Counted from the stretch's first letter, positions 7,851 through 16,953 are shown. The stretch is DNA of 43,558 bases from an uncultured Pseudomonadota bacterium (GCA_938004375.1 CALKWH010000211.1:1-43558); one strand, 5' to 3'. Notes: generated from the sequence alone by a model not told the origin. Numbers and translations are program-made.

Positions 7851-9134
7851 ATGGTCCGTCCCGTCGTCGCCTTCCTGAGCCTGGGCTGCCGCGTCAACCA
7901 GTATGAGATCCGCCGCTTCATCGAGCGCCTGTACCCGCTGGTGGAGATCACCGACTTCGGCCGGCCCGCCGACGTGACGGTCATCGACTCGTGCGTGGTC
8001 ACGCGCACGGCCGAGCGGGACACGCGCCAGATGATCCACCGGGCAAAGCGCGCCTCCCCCGACGGGATCATCGCGCTCACCGGATGCTGGGTGGACATCC
8101 GCCCGGACGAGGCGCGGGAGATCGAACCCGGGGTGTTCGTGTTTCCCCGCGAAGAGAAGGCGTCGATCCCGGACTGGATCGCGGCGCGCTTCGGGCTGGG
8201 CGAGGCCCCGGCTGCGTCGGGGGCCCCGGCCCTGTGGCCGTCGGCCGGCCGGCCGCCCCTCGCCGTTCAGACCGGCTGCGACAACCGCTGCGCGTACTGC
8301 GTGATCCCCCTGGCCCGGGGGCCGTCGGTCTCCCGGCCGGCCGCCGAGGTCCTGCCCGAGCTCGCGGCCTTCTTCGACGGCAAGGTGGCCGAGGTCGTGC
8401 TCTCGGGGATCAACCTGGGCGCGTGGGGCCGGGACCTGCGCCCCCGGGCGAAGCTGGCCGACCTGCTGGCCGCGCTCCTCGAAGCCACGCCTCCGGGCCG
8501 CCGGCTCCGGCTGGGCTCGGTGGAGCCCGAGACGGTGGACGACGACCTGCTGGCCCTTCTGGGGCACCCCCGCCTGGCGCCGCATCTCCACGTGCCATTG
8601 CAGGGCACCACGGACGCGACCCTGGCCGCAATGCGGCGGCCCAACCGCACCACCGGCTTTCTGGATCTGCTCGCCGCGGCGCGCCGCCGGGCGCCGGGGA
8701 TCGCGGTGGGCTCCGACGTCATCGCCGGTTTTCCGGGAGAGACCGGGGAGGCCTTCTCCGACGGCCTCACGTTCGTTGAGGCCTGCGGCTTCTCCTATCT
8801 GCACGTCTTCCCCTTCTCGCCGCGCCCGGGCACGTTGGCCGCCACCCTCCCTGGGCTCCCAGCGGCGGTGGTGAAGGCGCGGGCCGCCGCGCTGCGGACG
8901 CTGGCGGAGCGGCTGCGCGGTGCCTTTCTGGAGGGCCAGGCCGGCCGGATCGTGCGGGTGGCCGTCGAGACGGTCCTGCCCGACGGGCGGTTCACGGGGA
9001 TGGCAGGCCCGTTCTTCCCGGTGCGGTTCGCGGCCCCCGGCGCGGATCCGTCCCGGCTGATCGAGGTTTGCTGCGACCGTCGTTCCCCGGACGGCTGGGA
9101 GGGAGATCCGCCATGCGCGCCGAGCGCTACCTGA
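7851..9134 (+). CDS. mtaB: tRNA t6A37 methylthiotransferase MtaB
   Basis: MtaB is a radical-SAM enzyme that adds a methylthio group to N6-threonylcarbamoyl-adenosine 37 in tRNAs reading ANN codons. The 427-residue protein has the N-terminal MTTase domain with its three cluster cysteines (Cys13 in LGCRVNQYE, one in IDSCVVT, one in LTGCW). The radical-SAM motif GCDNRCAYC follows at about 140-150, and a TRAM-like segment is at the C-terminus (about 370-410). LGCRVNQYE rather than LGCPKN favours MtaB over RimO, and the overall pattern favours it over MiaB. The ATG is 6 bp after the barrel gene's stop. The 3' end overlaps the next gene by 22 bp. Confidence 0.85.
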   Translation: MVRPVVAFLSLGCRVNQYEIRRFIERLYPLVEITDFGRPADVTVIDSCVVTRTAERDTRQMIHRAKRASPDGIIALTGCWVDIRPDEAREIEPGVFVFPREEKASIPDWIAARFGLGEAPAASGAPALWPSAGRPPLAVQTGCDNRCAYCVIPLARGPSVSRPAAEVLPELAAFFDGKVAEVVLSGINLGAWGRDLRPRAKLADLLAALLEATPPGRRLRLGSVEPETVDDDLLALLGHPRLAPHLHVPLQGTTDATLAAMRRPNRTTGFLDLLAAARRRAPGIAVGSDVIAGFPGETGEAFSDGLTFVEACGFSYLHVFPFSPRPGTLAATLPGLPAAVVKARAAALRTLAERLRGAFLEGQAGRIVRVAVETVLPDGRFTGMAGPFFPVRFAAPGADPSRLIEVCCDRRSPDGWEGDPPCAPSAT

Positions 9135-9769
9135 GCGACGAAAACCGGGAAGAGACCGTGGGCCGCTGGCGGTCCGCCATCGGACGGTTCGCCGCTCCCC
9201 GGCCTCACTGGCGGCTCGACCCCGCGGCCGCTGGCCTGATCGTCGTGGACGTGCAGCGGGCCTTCTGCGCCGCGGACGGCGCTCATTTCCTGCCCGCCTT
9301 CGAGGCCTGCGCCGGGCCGCTGGCGCGCCTGCTCTCGGCGTGGCGCGCCGCCGGACGGCCGGTCTGTTTCACCCGGCACGGTCACGCCGGCGCCACGAAA
9401 GAGAGCGTCCACGGCCGCTTCTGGGGCTCCGTGCTCGGTCTCGGCGGGCCCGGCTGGGAGCTGGCGCCCCCGGCCATCCCCCTGCCCGGGGAGCTGGTGA
9501 TCGACAAGGACACCTACGACGCCTTCACCGGTTCGGCGCTCGAGCGGATCCTGCGGGAGGCCGGCTGCCGGCAGGTGCTGGTGGCCGGCGTGCTCACCCA
9601 CCTGTGCGTGGAGACCACCGTGCGCGCGGCCTTCGTGCGGGGCTTCGAACCGTTCGTGGCGATGGACGCCTGCGCGGCGAACCTGGAACGCCTCCACGAG
9701 GACGCGCTCGTGGCCATGGCGTCGGGGTTCGCCGGCGTGCTCACCGTCGACGAGGCGGTGTCGTCATGA
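9113..9769 (+). CDS. Isochorismatase-like cysteine hydrolase
   Basis: A 218-residue member of the isochorismatase-like hydrolase superfamily. The catalytic triad expected for the family is visible: Asp46 in IVVDVQRAF, Lys132 in VIDKDTYDAF and Cys165 in GVLTHLCVETT. The nicotinamidase metal-binding D-x-H-x-H pattern is absent, so deamidation of nicotinamide is unlikely, and no DNA-binding or ArCP domain is fused. The ATG at 9113 is chosen because GGGAGGGAG precedes it by 6 bp. It overlaps the end of mtaB by 22 bp, and its stop overlaps the next start (ATGA). The substrate cannot be read from sequence. The coupled flavoprotein suggests a shared small-molecule pathway, but this is inference. Confidence 0.85.
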   Translation: MRAERYLSDENREETVGRWRSAIGRFAAPRPHWRLDPAAAGLIVVDVQRAFCAADGAHFLPAFEACAGPLARLLSAWRAAGRPVCFTRHGHAGATKESVHGRFWGSVLGLGGPGWELAPPAIPLPGELVIDKDTYDAFTGSALERILREAGCRQVLVAGVLTHLCVETTVRAAFVRGFEPFVAMDACAANLERLHEDALVAMASGFAGVLTVDEAVSS

Positions 9770-10653
9770 CCCTGAACGTGCTCGTGGTGGGCGCCGGCCC
9801 CGGCGGGGTGGCCGCCGCCGTCCAGTTGCGCCGGCTCGGCGCCGAGGTGCGGTGGTGGGACCGCGACGGGACCGTGGGCGGGCTCCTGCGCCACGCCTGG
9901 CGGGTGGAGAACTGGCCCGGCGTGCCGGTGGGGACCCCGGGGGTGGACTGCTGCGCGCTCCTGCGGGAGCACGCCCTCGCCTTCGGGCTCTCTCCCGAGC
10001 CGGTGGAGGTCACGGGCTGCGTCGAGGACGAAGCGCAGGTGGCCGTGACCGTGCGCGCCGGCGCGCCGGAGAGCTTCGATGCCGTGGTGTGGGCGGTCGG
10101 CACGGCGCCCCGGCCCTGGCCGCTCGCCGCCCCGGGGCTGCCGGTCGTCACCGGGTTCGGCGACCTCCCTGCGGGCGTACGGCGGCTGCTGGTGGTGGGC
10201 GGAGGCGAGGCGGCCTGCGACGGCGCCCTGCACGCGGTCTCGGCCGGGCTCTCGACCTGCCTCGTGGTGCGCGCGGACCGGCTCCGGGCCCGGGGGCGGC
10301 TCGCGGAGCTGGCGCTGGCGCATCCGGCGCTGGACCGACGGTTCTCCACCGAAGTAACGTCCCTCGACGCCACCCGCGTCGCCGGTGTGCGCGCCACCCT
10401 GCGCGGTCACGGTGTCGAGCGCGTCCACGACGCCGACGCCGTCCTCTTCTGCGGCGGCCGCGCGAGCCGGCTGCCCGAGCTGGACCTTTCGCCGCCGGTC
10501 CCGCGCGCGTCCGGTTCCCTGCGCCTCACGGCGCGGCAGTGGGTGGTCGGGGACGCCCGCACAGGCGGCCTGGGTCAGGCCTGCATCGCCCTGGGCGACG
10601 GCCTCCTGGCCGCCGGTGAGCTCGTGTGCACCGATTTTACTCGATGGGATTGA
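9766..10653 (+). CDS. Thioredoxin-reductase-like FAD/NAD(P) oxidoreductase without CxxC
   Basis: A 295-residue two-dinucleotide-fold flavoprotein. The FAD-binding motif is VVGAGPGGVAAA (about 6-17), the NAD(P)-binding motif is VVGGGEAACDGA (about 145-156), and the C-terminal FAD motif is VGDARTGGLGQACIALGDGLLAA. The layout is that of low-molecular-weight thioredoxin reductases. However, the redox-active C-x-x-C that normally lies just before the NADPH motif is missing; that stretch reads VVTGFGDLPAG. It therefore probably reduces a ferredoxin- or quinone-like or small-molecule acceptor rather than thioredoxin. The ATG overlaps the hydrolase stop (ATGA). The last 17 bp overlap the convergent lipoprotein gene. 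Confidence 0.8.
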   Translation: MTLNVLVVGAGPGGVAAAVQLRRLGAEVRWWDRDGTVGGLLRHAWRVENWPGVPVGTPGVDCCALLREHALAFGLSPEPVEVTGCVEDEAQVAVTVRAGAPESFDAVVWAVGTAPRPWPLAAPGLPVVTGFGDLPAGVRRLLVVGGGEAACDGALHAVSAGLSTCLVVRADRLRARGRLAELALAHPALDRRFSTEVTSLDATRVAGVRATLRGHGVERVHDADAVLFCGGRASRLPELDLSPPVPRASGSLRLTARQWVVGDARTGGLGQACIALGDGLLAAGELVCTDFTRWD

Positions 10654-12562
10654 TGATCTTCACGTCGGAGCCGCCCGGATAGGCGTAGGAGCCGACATTA
10701 TAATAACCATACACGGAGAGCCCGACGGGGTTGGAGGTCTCGATGGTGTGGATGCCCTCCTCGAGGCGGCAGGTGAGCTGGCTGTAGTGGGTCGTGTCCA
10801 GCGTGCCGATGTCGTCGGTGGTGCAGTTCGTGGGGAACTCGCCCAGGGAGGCGCCGTCGAGGATGATGTCGGTGCCGTCGGGCTTCACCACGACCATGTA
10901 GTTGTCCTGGAAGGTGTCCGGGATCAGGAAGACGTAATTGTCGCGGTGCTGGTCGGCGGCCGGGAAGATGAGGAACGACGGGTCGCCGATGCCGCCGGGG
11001 ACCAGGCCCTGGCTCACGAGGAACTGTCCCACCATGACCGCGCCGCCGGTGGCCGTGAGGGTGAAGCCGGTCTGGGCGTAGAAGGACTCGGCCTCGCCGG
11101 CGTTGAGGGTGAACGAGTTGAAGGGGGCAGCGAGGGAGGTGTTGACGATGGTGCCGTTCTCGGTGGCGAGCACGCGGTAGATGTCGGGCTCCTTGTAGTT
11201 GCTGTCCGAGGAGCGCACCGGGCTGCGGCTGATGACGTAGTTCCAGCCCAGGGCGACCGTGGGGAACATCTGCTGCTCGAGGTGGTCGGTGCAGCAGGTC
11301 TCGCCGTCCCAGCCCGGCGGATCGGGGATCTGCACGCCCAGGGTACCGCCGCCGCGCTCGAGGCCGGAGAAGACCGCCACCGGCGCCGAGCTCTCGATGC
11401 GGGTGCCGGTGAAGTCGCCGCTGTGCTGCGTGGCGGCCTGCAGGCACTCGACCTCGGAGCCGCCCTCCAACTGCCAGCTCTCCAGGTTCACGACGTCGTA
11501 GCGCCCGAGGGTGAAGGTGATCACGCCGCCGGCCTCGGTCTCGGGGATGACGAGCCCGGAGTCGCCGCCGGAAGCCATCACCTTGTGGGTGGTGTAGACG
11601 TTGACCACCGTGTTGGGGGTGATGCCCATGATGGTCACCGAGGTGTGGTCCGGGATGGACGCCTGGGGGAACATCTCCATGGAGCAGGGGTTGGCGGTGG
11701 GGGCCCCCATGACGTAATAGTGCTGTCCGAGCGCCTGGGTCGGGATCAGGATCGAGGCGTCGTTGGAGAACTGCTGGATGATGGGGTTGAATTGATAGGC
11801 GACCACGGGGCCGTCGGTGACCACGCGGTAGGCGTGGGAGCTCACGAAGGTCCCCGACCCCGAGTACATCTCGTACTGGCCGTTCTGCCCCATGCAGCCG
11901 TCCACCTCGCGCTGGGGCAGGTCGATCTGGACCAGGCTCTTGGCGGGGACCTGGATGGGCATGCCGATGCCGTTGTCGGGCTGCACGGCCGTCTCGGCCA
12001 CCGGCTCCCCGAAGCGCGCCACGTTCTTGTACACGTAGGCGGTCACCGGGAAGTTGTTGACGTTGGCGATGACCACCGCGAACTGTTGGGCGGCCGCGTC
12101 GTTGGTCATGCCCATGGTGACGACGGCCTCGTTGTCGAGGTCGACGGCCCAGAACTCGCAGCCCACGTTGGAGGTGGTGAGCATGGACGGGTGGCAGCGG
12201 TTGACGCACTGCCCGAACAGGCAGGCCTCCTGCTCGGGGCAGTCGTGATCCACCACCAGTTCGTTGCTGGCGTTGCAGACCATGACGGTGTCGCCGTCGC
12301 AGTAGTGCTCGCCCTCCTGGCATTCGACGCAGCCCACGCCGTACTCGCAGTTGACCGGGCATTGGACCTCGAGCCAGGTGTGGTCGGCCTGGCAGGTCCT
12401 GGCGGTCCAGCCGTCGCACTCGATGGTGCCCGGCGTGCACTGGCCGTTGTTGTCGTTGTTGGTGTTCGAACTGTTGAACTGCTGCTTGCCGCCCGAGTCG
12501 TCGCAGGCGGCGGTGATCAGGGTGGTCAGGAACATCAGAAGGACGGGGATGGTGCGGTGCAT
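10637..12562 (-). CDS. IgGFc-binding-type Cys-rich lipoprotein
   Basis: A 641-residue predicted lipoprotein: the signal peptide ends in TAAC with lipidated Cys20, followed by Asp-Asp and a short Asn-rich linker. Residues about 40-125 are a Cys-rich, EGF-like segment (for example CDGWTARTC, CQEGEHYCDGDTVMVC). The remainder resembles the IgGFc-binding N-terminal domain found in many myxobacterial-type surface proteins, a beta-rich module with recurring PVAVFSG-type and YVFLIPD-type motifs. The ATG at 12562 follows AGGAG at a good distance; an upstream in-frame start at 12622 would place 20 residues before the signal peptide and is rejected. The role is probably surface adhesion or recognition, and no ligand can be stated. 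It is convergent with the flavoprotein gene (17-bp overlap). Confidence 0.75.
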   Translation of the reverse strand: MHRTIPVLLMFLTTLITAACDDSGGKQQFNSSNTNNDNNGQCTPGTIECDGWTARTCQADHTWLEVQCPVNCEYGVGCVECQEGEHYCDGDTVMVCNASNELVVDHDCPEQEACLFGQCVNRCHPSMLTTSNVGCEFWAVDLDNEAVVTMGMTNDAAAQQFAVVIANVNNFPVTAYVYKNVARFGEPVAETAVQPDNGIGMPIQVPAKSLVQIDLPQREVDGCMGQNGQYEMYSGSGTFVSSHAYRVVTDGPVVAYQFNPIIQQFSNDASILIPTQALGQHYYVMGAPTANPCSMEMFPQASIPDHTSVTIMGITPNTVVNVYTTHKVMASGGDSGLVIPETEAGGVITFTLGRYDVVNLESWQLEGGSEVECLQAATQHSGDFTGTRIESSAPVAVFSGLERGGGTLGVQIPDPPGWDGETCCTDHLEQQMFPTVALGWNYVISRSPVRSSDSNYKEPDIYRVLATENGTIVNTSLAAPFNSFTLNAGEAESFYAQTGFTLTATGGAVMVGQFLVSQGLVPGGIGDPSFLIFPAADQHRDNYVFLIPDTFQDNYMVVVKPDGTDIILDGASLGEFPTNCTTDDIGTLDTTHYSQLTCRLEEGIHTIETSNPVGLSVYGYYNVGSYAYPGGSDVKIINPIE

Positions 12563-12747
12563 GGCGGACTCCTGGTTGAGCGGACCTGGCCGAACCATAC
12601 CACACTTTCGGATGCAATCCACTGTTTTGGATGCGGGGAGAAATCATCTCCAAAGTGGGGTCGACGCTGGTCCGCCGCCAGAAGCTCCACGTCCGCCGGG
12701 ATCGCCGGGAGGGAGACCGTCGATGGTCCGGCGGAGTCCGGATCAGG

Positions 12748-13113
12748 TCAGTTCGTCGCCTCGGCGGGCACCTTGCGGCGGACCAGGTTGGTGTCCCCGG
12801 CCGTGGTCACGTGCGCCTTGATGCGGTCGAAGATCTTGCGGCTGATCCCCTTGACCTGCAGCAGCTCCTCGGGCTGCAGGAAGGGCTTCTGCGCGCGATG
12901 GGAGATGATGGCCTGGGCCTTCTTCTGGCCGATGCCGGGCAACAGGCGCAGCTTGGCCTCGGGGGCGGTGTTGATGTTGACCACGCCGGTGAGCTCGATC
13001 TTGTGGGCGCTCTTGCGGGCGGCGTGGGCGGCCTGCGCGTGGGCGAGGGTGCCCAGGGCGAGGGCCAGGGTGAGGACGGCGGCGGCGAACGGTTTCCAGG
13101 TGTTGCGGTGCAT
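12748..13113 (-). CDS. Secreted ComEA-like helix-hairpin-helix protein
   Basis: A 121-residue protein with a signal peptide (about 1-28, ending AHAQA) and one ComEA-type helix-hairpin-helix domain. The domain is seen in VNINTAPEAKLRLLPGIGQ and the second hairpin LLQVKGISRKIFDRIKAHV. In competence systems ComEA binds incoming double-stranded DNA in the periplasm. Here there is no comEC, pilus or recombination gene nearby, so competence is only a possibility; stand-alone secreted HhH proteins are common. The ATG at 13113 is preceded by AAGGAG; the longer in-frame start at 13197 would bury the signal peptide. The 185 bp between this stop and the next minus-strand gene show no clear terminator. 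Confidence 0.75.
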   Translation of the reverse strand: MHRNTWKPFAAAVLTLALALGTLAHAQAAHAARKSAHKIELTGVVNINTAPEAKLRLLPGIGQKKAQAIISHRAQKPFLQPEELLQVKGISRKIFDRIKAHVTTAGDTNLVRRKVPAEATN

Positions 13114-13315
13114 GGTCTGACTCCTTCTTGCGAAGCGGTTGGGGTTCTGGCCGGCCTCATGACCGACCCGCCGGACGGTTCGCAAGGGTCGTGCCAATCC
13201 GAAAATACATTGAATTTATTGACGATATCCCGTGAAAGCGCCCTGTCCTCAGCCGCGCCGACCGTCCGGGTCCGGTGAAAAACCGCCAACGACGGTGAAT
13301 GCCGCGGTGAATGCG

Positions 13316-13344
13316 TTGACCCCAGGCCCCTTTTTGATTAGTCT
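13316..13344 (+). promoter_or_regulatory. Weak candidate promoter upstream of the LamB-like gene
   Basis: TTGACC (13316-13321), a 17-bp spacer and TAGTCT (13339-13344) lie 27 bp before the ATG at 13371. The -10 match is poor. The rest of the divergent region 13114-13370 has an AT-richer patch around 13199-13232 that probably carries the comEA-like promoter, but no convincing hexamers were identified there. Confidence 0.3.
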
Positions 13345-13370
13345 CCAGGGCCGGGAAACGAGGTTTTCAC

Positions 13371-14957
13371 ATGGCCATTCTCAGCGGACTTCTGCTTCTG
13401 TTCCTCTGGGGCGCCGACGGGCAGCCGGGCGCCGACAATCCTCCGGGCGATCCGCCCGTCGTTACGGACGCCTCCGGCGTCACCACCGACGCCACGCCGT
13501 CCGGCACGACCGACGGCGCCGGCACCACCACGGAGGCGGCCCCGGTGAAACAGGACCCCCAAACCCCGGAGAAGGACGGCGCCCTGCGGCACGTCCGTCC
13601 CCCGCGCCTGGTGGTTCCCCTCCTGCCCCGCGAGCGAGGCGACGGCTTCGGCTTCGGCTCCTATGGCCGCGTGACCTTCGGCACCAACCGCGACGGCGAG
13701 CCGGTGTACCCGGTGAACATCGCCGCCCACGGCCCCCGCCTCGAGGAGTCCACTTACGTGGAGCTGGATCTATACTATAAACTGCGCCCCATGCGTGGTC
13801 TTCGCTCGAAGATGGTGGCCACCCTCGCCCTCAACGACTCCCTGTTCCATTACGACGGGACGTGGGACTCCGGCCTGGCCGTGCGCAACCTCTACCTCGA
13901 GATGACGCCCGTCGCCCTCCGCGGGCTCTCGTTCTGGGCCGGCTCGCGCATGTACCGCGGCGACGACATCTACCTGCTCGACTACTGGCCGCTGGACAAC
14001 CTCAACACCCTGGGCGCCGGCGTGTGGTGGGATCGTCAGCCCCTGCGCGGCGGGCTCCACGTGGGCATCAACCGCGTGCTGGGCCCCTACCAGTACCAGG
14101 AGGAGGCGGTGAACACCGTCACGGTGGGCGAGTCCACCATCGCCACGCTCAACCGCCAGCGCCTGATCGCCAGCGCCAAGCTCGAATACTGGAAGCAGGT
14201 CAACGACACCCTGGGCTTCAAGGTGAAGGGCTACGGCGAGTTCCACCGGCTGCCTCAGGGCACCTACAACGCCCTGGGCGAGCCCGAGGAGCGCATCGAC
14301 CTGCCCTCCGAGGGCGGCTTCGTGGCCGGCCTCCAGGGCGGCCTGTGGGGCTTCTCCCCGCACTCGTTCGTCAACGTGTTCGCCCGCTACGCCTCGGGCA
14401 TCGCCGCCTACGGCGAGTTCTCCCAGCCCCTGGGTCTGGGCTGGCAGCCCGACCTGGGCCGCGACTACAGCGCCGCGGGCGCGCGGGACTTCGTGCTCGC
14501 GGCCGTCGGCAACTACGTGCTTCCCGGGCGCCTGGGCGTCCAGTTCGGCGCGTACTGGCGCACCTTCGAGGACGCCGACGGCATGGACCACGACTGGGAC
14601 GACGGCAACGAACTGGTGGTCGCCCTGCGCCCCATGCTGTTCGTGCCCGAGCTCGTCGGCCGCCAGATCGCCCTGGCCGCCGAGTTCTCCTGGCAGCGTA
14701 CCGAGCGCGCCGGCCTGCACCCCGAGACCGATCTGCCCGCCCACCCGTCGGTGTGGAAGATCTCCATCCTGCCGACGTGGATCTCCGGCCCGGACACCTA
14801 CTCCCGCCCGGCGGTCCGCCTGTTCTACACCATCGCGCTGCCCAACGAGGACGCCCGCCTGTGGTACCACCAACTGGACTACCGGCGCACGCGCTCGGTG
14901 GAGCACTTCGTCGGCATCAGCGCCGAGTGGTGGTTCAACTCGTCGACGTACCAATAG
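13371..14957 (+). CDS. LamB/maltoporin-like outer-membrane carbohydrate porin
   Basis: A 528-residue protein with a short N-terminal signal-like segment, an acidic Thr/Asp/Pro-rich linker (about 20-75) and a large beta-barrel. Several stretches recall LamB sugar porins: FGSYGRVTFGTN at the barrel start, FWAGSRMYRGDDIYLLDYWP followed by LGAGVWWD (compare the family's WxGKRxYxRxDxHxxDxYY then GPGAG), and RPAVRLFYTIAL near the end. LamB porins are trimeric 18-stranded barrels that pass maltodextrins. The amylase lipoprotein gene starts 18 bp downstream, which supports alpha-glucan uptake. The ATG follows an ACGAGG ribosome site. The C-terminus ends FNSSTYQ rather than Phe, which is unusual for a barrel but tolerated in LamB relatives. 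Sugar specificity is not determinable. Confidence 0.7.
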   Translation: MAILSGLLLLFLWGADGQPGADNPPGDPPVVTDASGVTTDATPSGTTDGAGTTTEAAPVKQDPQTPEKDGALRHVRPPRLVVPLLPRERGDGFGFGSYGRVTFGTNRDGEPVYPVNIAAHGPRLEESTYVELDLYYKLRPMRGLRSKMVATLALNDSLFHYDGTWDSGLAVRNLYLEMTPVALRGLSFWAGSRMYRGDDIYLLDYWPLDNLNTLGAGVWWDRQPLRGGLHVGINRVLGPYQYQEEAVNTVTVGESTIATLNRQRLIASAKLEYWKQVNDTLGFKVKGYGEFHRLPQGTYNALGEPEERIDLPSEGGFVAGLQGGLWGFSPHSFVNVFARYASGIAAYGEFSQPLGLGWQPDLGRDYSAAGARDFVLAAVGNYVLPGRLGVQFGAYWRTFEDADGMDHDWDDGNELVVALRPMLFVPELVGRQIALAAEFSWQRTERAGLHPETDLPAHPSVWKISILPTWISGPDTYSRPAVRLFYTIALPNEDARLWYHQLDYRRTRSVEHFVGISAEWWFNSSTYQ

Positions 14958-14975
14958 GGATCCCGGAGGTCACCC

Positions 14976-16946
14976 ATGAAACGCTTCTTCCTGTCCTTCT
15001 CCCTCGTCCTCGCGATCTCCGGCTGCGTCGAGACCGACCCCGAGTCCATCCTCGCCGGCGGGTTCGTCACCCCCGTCGAGGTGGTCGACTGGCGCGACGA
15101 GATCATCTACCAGGTGCTCGTCGACCGCTTCGACAACGGCGACGTCAACAACGACTACAACGTCGACCGCCGCGCCATGGCCCGCTATCACGGCGGCGAC
15201 TGGCAGGGCCTCATCGACCGGATGGACTACCTCGAGGAGCTGGGGATCACCACGCTCTGGATCAGCCCGGTGGTCAAGAACGTCGAGGAGGACGCAGGTT
15301 TCGCGTCCTATCACGGCTACTGGACCCAGGACTTTCTGGCGGTGAACCCCCACTTCGGCAACCTCACCGACCTGCGCCGCCTCGTGGACGCCGCTCACCG
15401 GAGGAACATCAAGGTGATCCTCGACGTGGTCACCAACCACGTGGGCCAGTTGTTCTTCTACGACATCAACGGCAACGGCGGGCCCGACGACACCCTCATG
15501 GGCTCGGGGATGAGCTCGCCGCTGGCCCGCATCACCGAGTGGGACCCGGATTACGACTCCCGCGGCATCCAGGGCTGGACCTCCCTGGGCGAGAGCGGCC
15601 CGGCCCCGATCGTGTGGGTGGACATGCCCGGCATCAACCGCCAGGCGCCCCGGCCGGCCGAGTTCCACAACGACCTGTGGTATCACCGCCGCGGCCGCGT
15701 CACCGTGTGGGGCCGCGAGCAGGCCGCCTGCGACGAGCGCGGGCTCACCGGGTCGGCCTACCAGGACGGCACGCCCTGCTACAACTACATCCGCGAGCAG
15801 GAAGTTTTCGGCGACTTCCCCGGCGGCCTCAAGGATCTGGCCACCGAGCGGGACGACGTCACCGACGCCCTCATCGCCGTCTTCAAGTACTGGGTGCGGG
15901 TGGCCGACTTCGACGGCTTCCGCATCGACACCGTCAAGCACGTGGACTATCCGTTCTGGAAGAAGTTCAACAAGGCCATCCGGGACTACGCCGTGGACGA
16001 GCTGGGCAAGAAGAACTTCTTCATCTTCGGCGAGGCCTTCACCGGCATCGACTGGCTGCTGGCCTCCTACACCGGCGGCGACATGTTCGACGGCGTGTTC
16101 TACTTCTCGCAGAAGTTCCAGGTGTTCGACGACGTGTTCAAGCGCGGCAACCCCACGGCCCAGGTGGAGAGCCTGCTCAACGCCCGGCTCAACGGCGTCG
16201 ACGGGCACCCCGGCTACGCCGCCGCCGGCAACGCCAACGGCCCCGAGGACGAGAACGGCAACCTCATCGCCCCGCGTTCGCTGCTGGTCAATTTCATGGA
16301 CAACCACGACGTGCCGCGCTTCCTCTATGACGTGTACCAGACCAAGTCCAGGGACGCGGCCCTGGCCGCCCTCCACAGCGCGCTGGTGTACCTGCTGACC
16401 TGGGACGGCATCCCCTGCCTCTACTACGGCACCGAGCAGCAGTTCTCCGGCGGCAACGACCCCAACAACCGCGAGGACATGTTCGAGCCCGCCAACATGC
16501 CGGCCCGCGCCGACGGCGGTCGCTACCCGCTCTTCAACACCGACAACCCCACCTTCCTGCGCATCCGCACCCTGATCCAGTTGCGCAAGACGTACCCCGC
16601 CCTGCGCCGCGGCGCCGCCGCCATCCGCTGGGTGAGCAACGCCAACGCCAACGACGCGAACCCGGGGAACCCCGACCGCGGCATCCTCGCCTTCGAGCGG
16701 GCCCACGCCGGGCAGTTGGCCGTGGTGGTCATCAACACCTCGGATTCGCTCACGTCCTCCACGCACTCCGCCGGCAACGCCCCCATGCCCACCGGCTTCG
16801 CCCAGGGCACGCGCGTGAAGAACGTCTACTGCGAGGACCACGTCTGCACCGACGCCGAGGCCCAGACCTTCACCGCCGGCGCCAACGGCACCCTCGACGT
16901 CACCGTGGGGCCCCGCCAGGCGATGATCCTGGTCCCCGCGCAGTAG
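14976..16946 (+). CDS. GH13 alpha-amylase family lipoprotein
   Basis: A 656-residue glycoside hydrolase family 13 enzyme, predicted to cleave alpha-1,4-glucans. The signal peptide ends AISGC, with Cys17 as lipid attachment site, so it is probably outer-membrane bound. The four GH13 regions are present: DVVTNHVG (region I), GFRIDTVKH with nucleophile Asp318, FGEAFTG with acid/base Glu353, and FMDNHDVPRF with transition-state stabiliser Asp445. An early IIYQVLVDRFDNGD motif and an A-domain insertion around 190-270 are typical of secreted amylases and neopullulanases. The C-terminal 90 residues form the usual beta domain. The ATG at 14976 is preceded by CGGAGG and follows the porin by 18 bp. The exact product pattern cannot be predicted. 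Confidence 0.9.
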   Translation: MKRFFLSFSLVLAISGCVETDPESILAGGFVTPVEVVDWRDEIIYQVLVDRFDNGDVNNDYNVDRRAMARYHGGDWQGLIDRMDYLEELGITTLWISPVVKNVEEDAGFASYHGYWTQDFLAVNPHFGNLTDLRRLVDAAHRRNIKVILDVVTNHVGQLFFYDINGNGGPDDTLMGSGMSSPLARITEWDPDYDSRGIQGWTSLGESGPAPIVWVDMPGINRQAPRPAEFHNDLWYHRRGRVTVWGREQAACDERGLTGSAYQDGTPCYNYIREQEVFGDFPGGLKDLATERDDVTDALIAVFKYWVRVADFDGFRIDTVKHVDYPFWKKFNKAIRDYAVDELGKKNFFIFGEAFTGIDWLLASYTGGDMFDGVFYFSQKFQVFDDVFKRGNPTAQVESLLNARLNGVDGHPGYAAAGNANGPEDENGNLIAPRSLLVNFMDNHDVPRFLYDVYQTKSRDAALAALHSALVYLLTWDGIPCLYYGTEQQFSGGNDPNNREDMFEPANMPARADGGRYPLFNTDNPTFLRIRTLIQLRKTYPALRRGAAAIRWVSNANANDANPGNPDRGILAFERAHAGQLAVVVINTSDSLTSSTHSAGNAPMPTGFAQGTRVKNVYCEDHVCTDAEAQTFTAGANGTLDVTVGPRQAMILVPAQ

Positions 16947-16953
16947 GTCGCCC

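Noticed and set aside
9113..9769. Nicotinamidase
   Set aside because: The metal-binding D-x-H-x-H motif is absent although the D-K-C triad is present.
9766..10653. Functional thioredoxin reductase
   Set aside because: The CxxC redox pair before the NADPH motif is missing.
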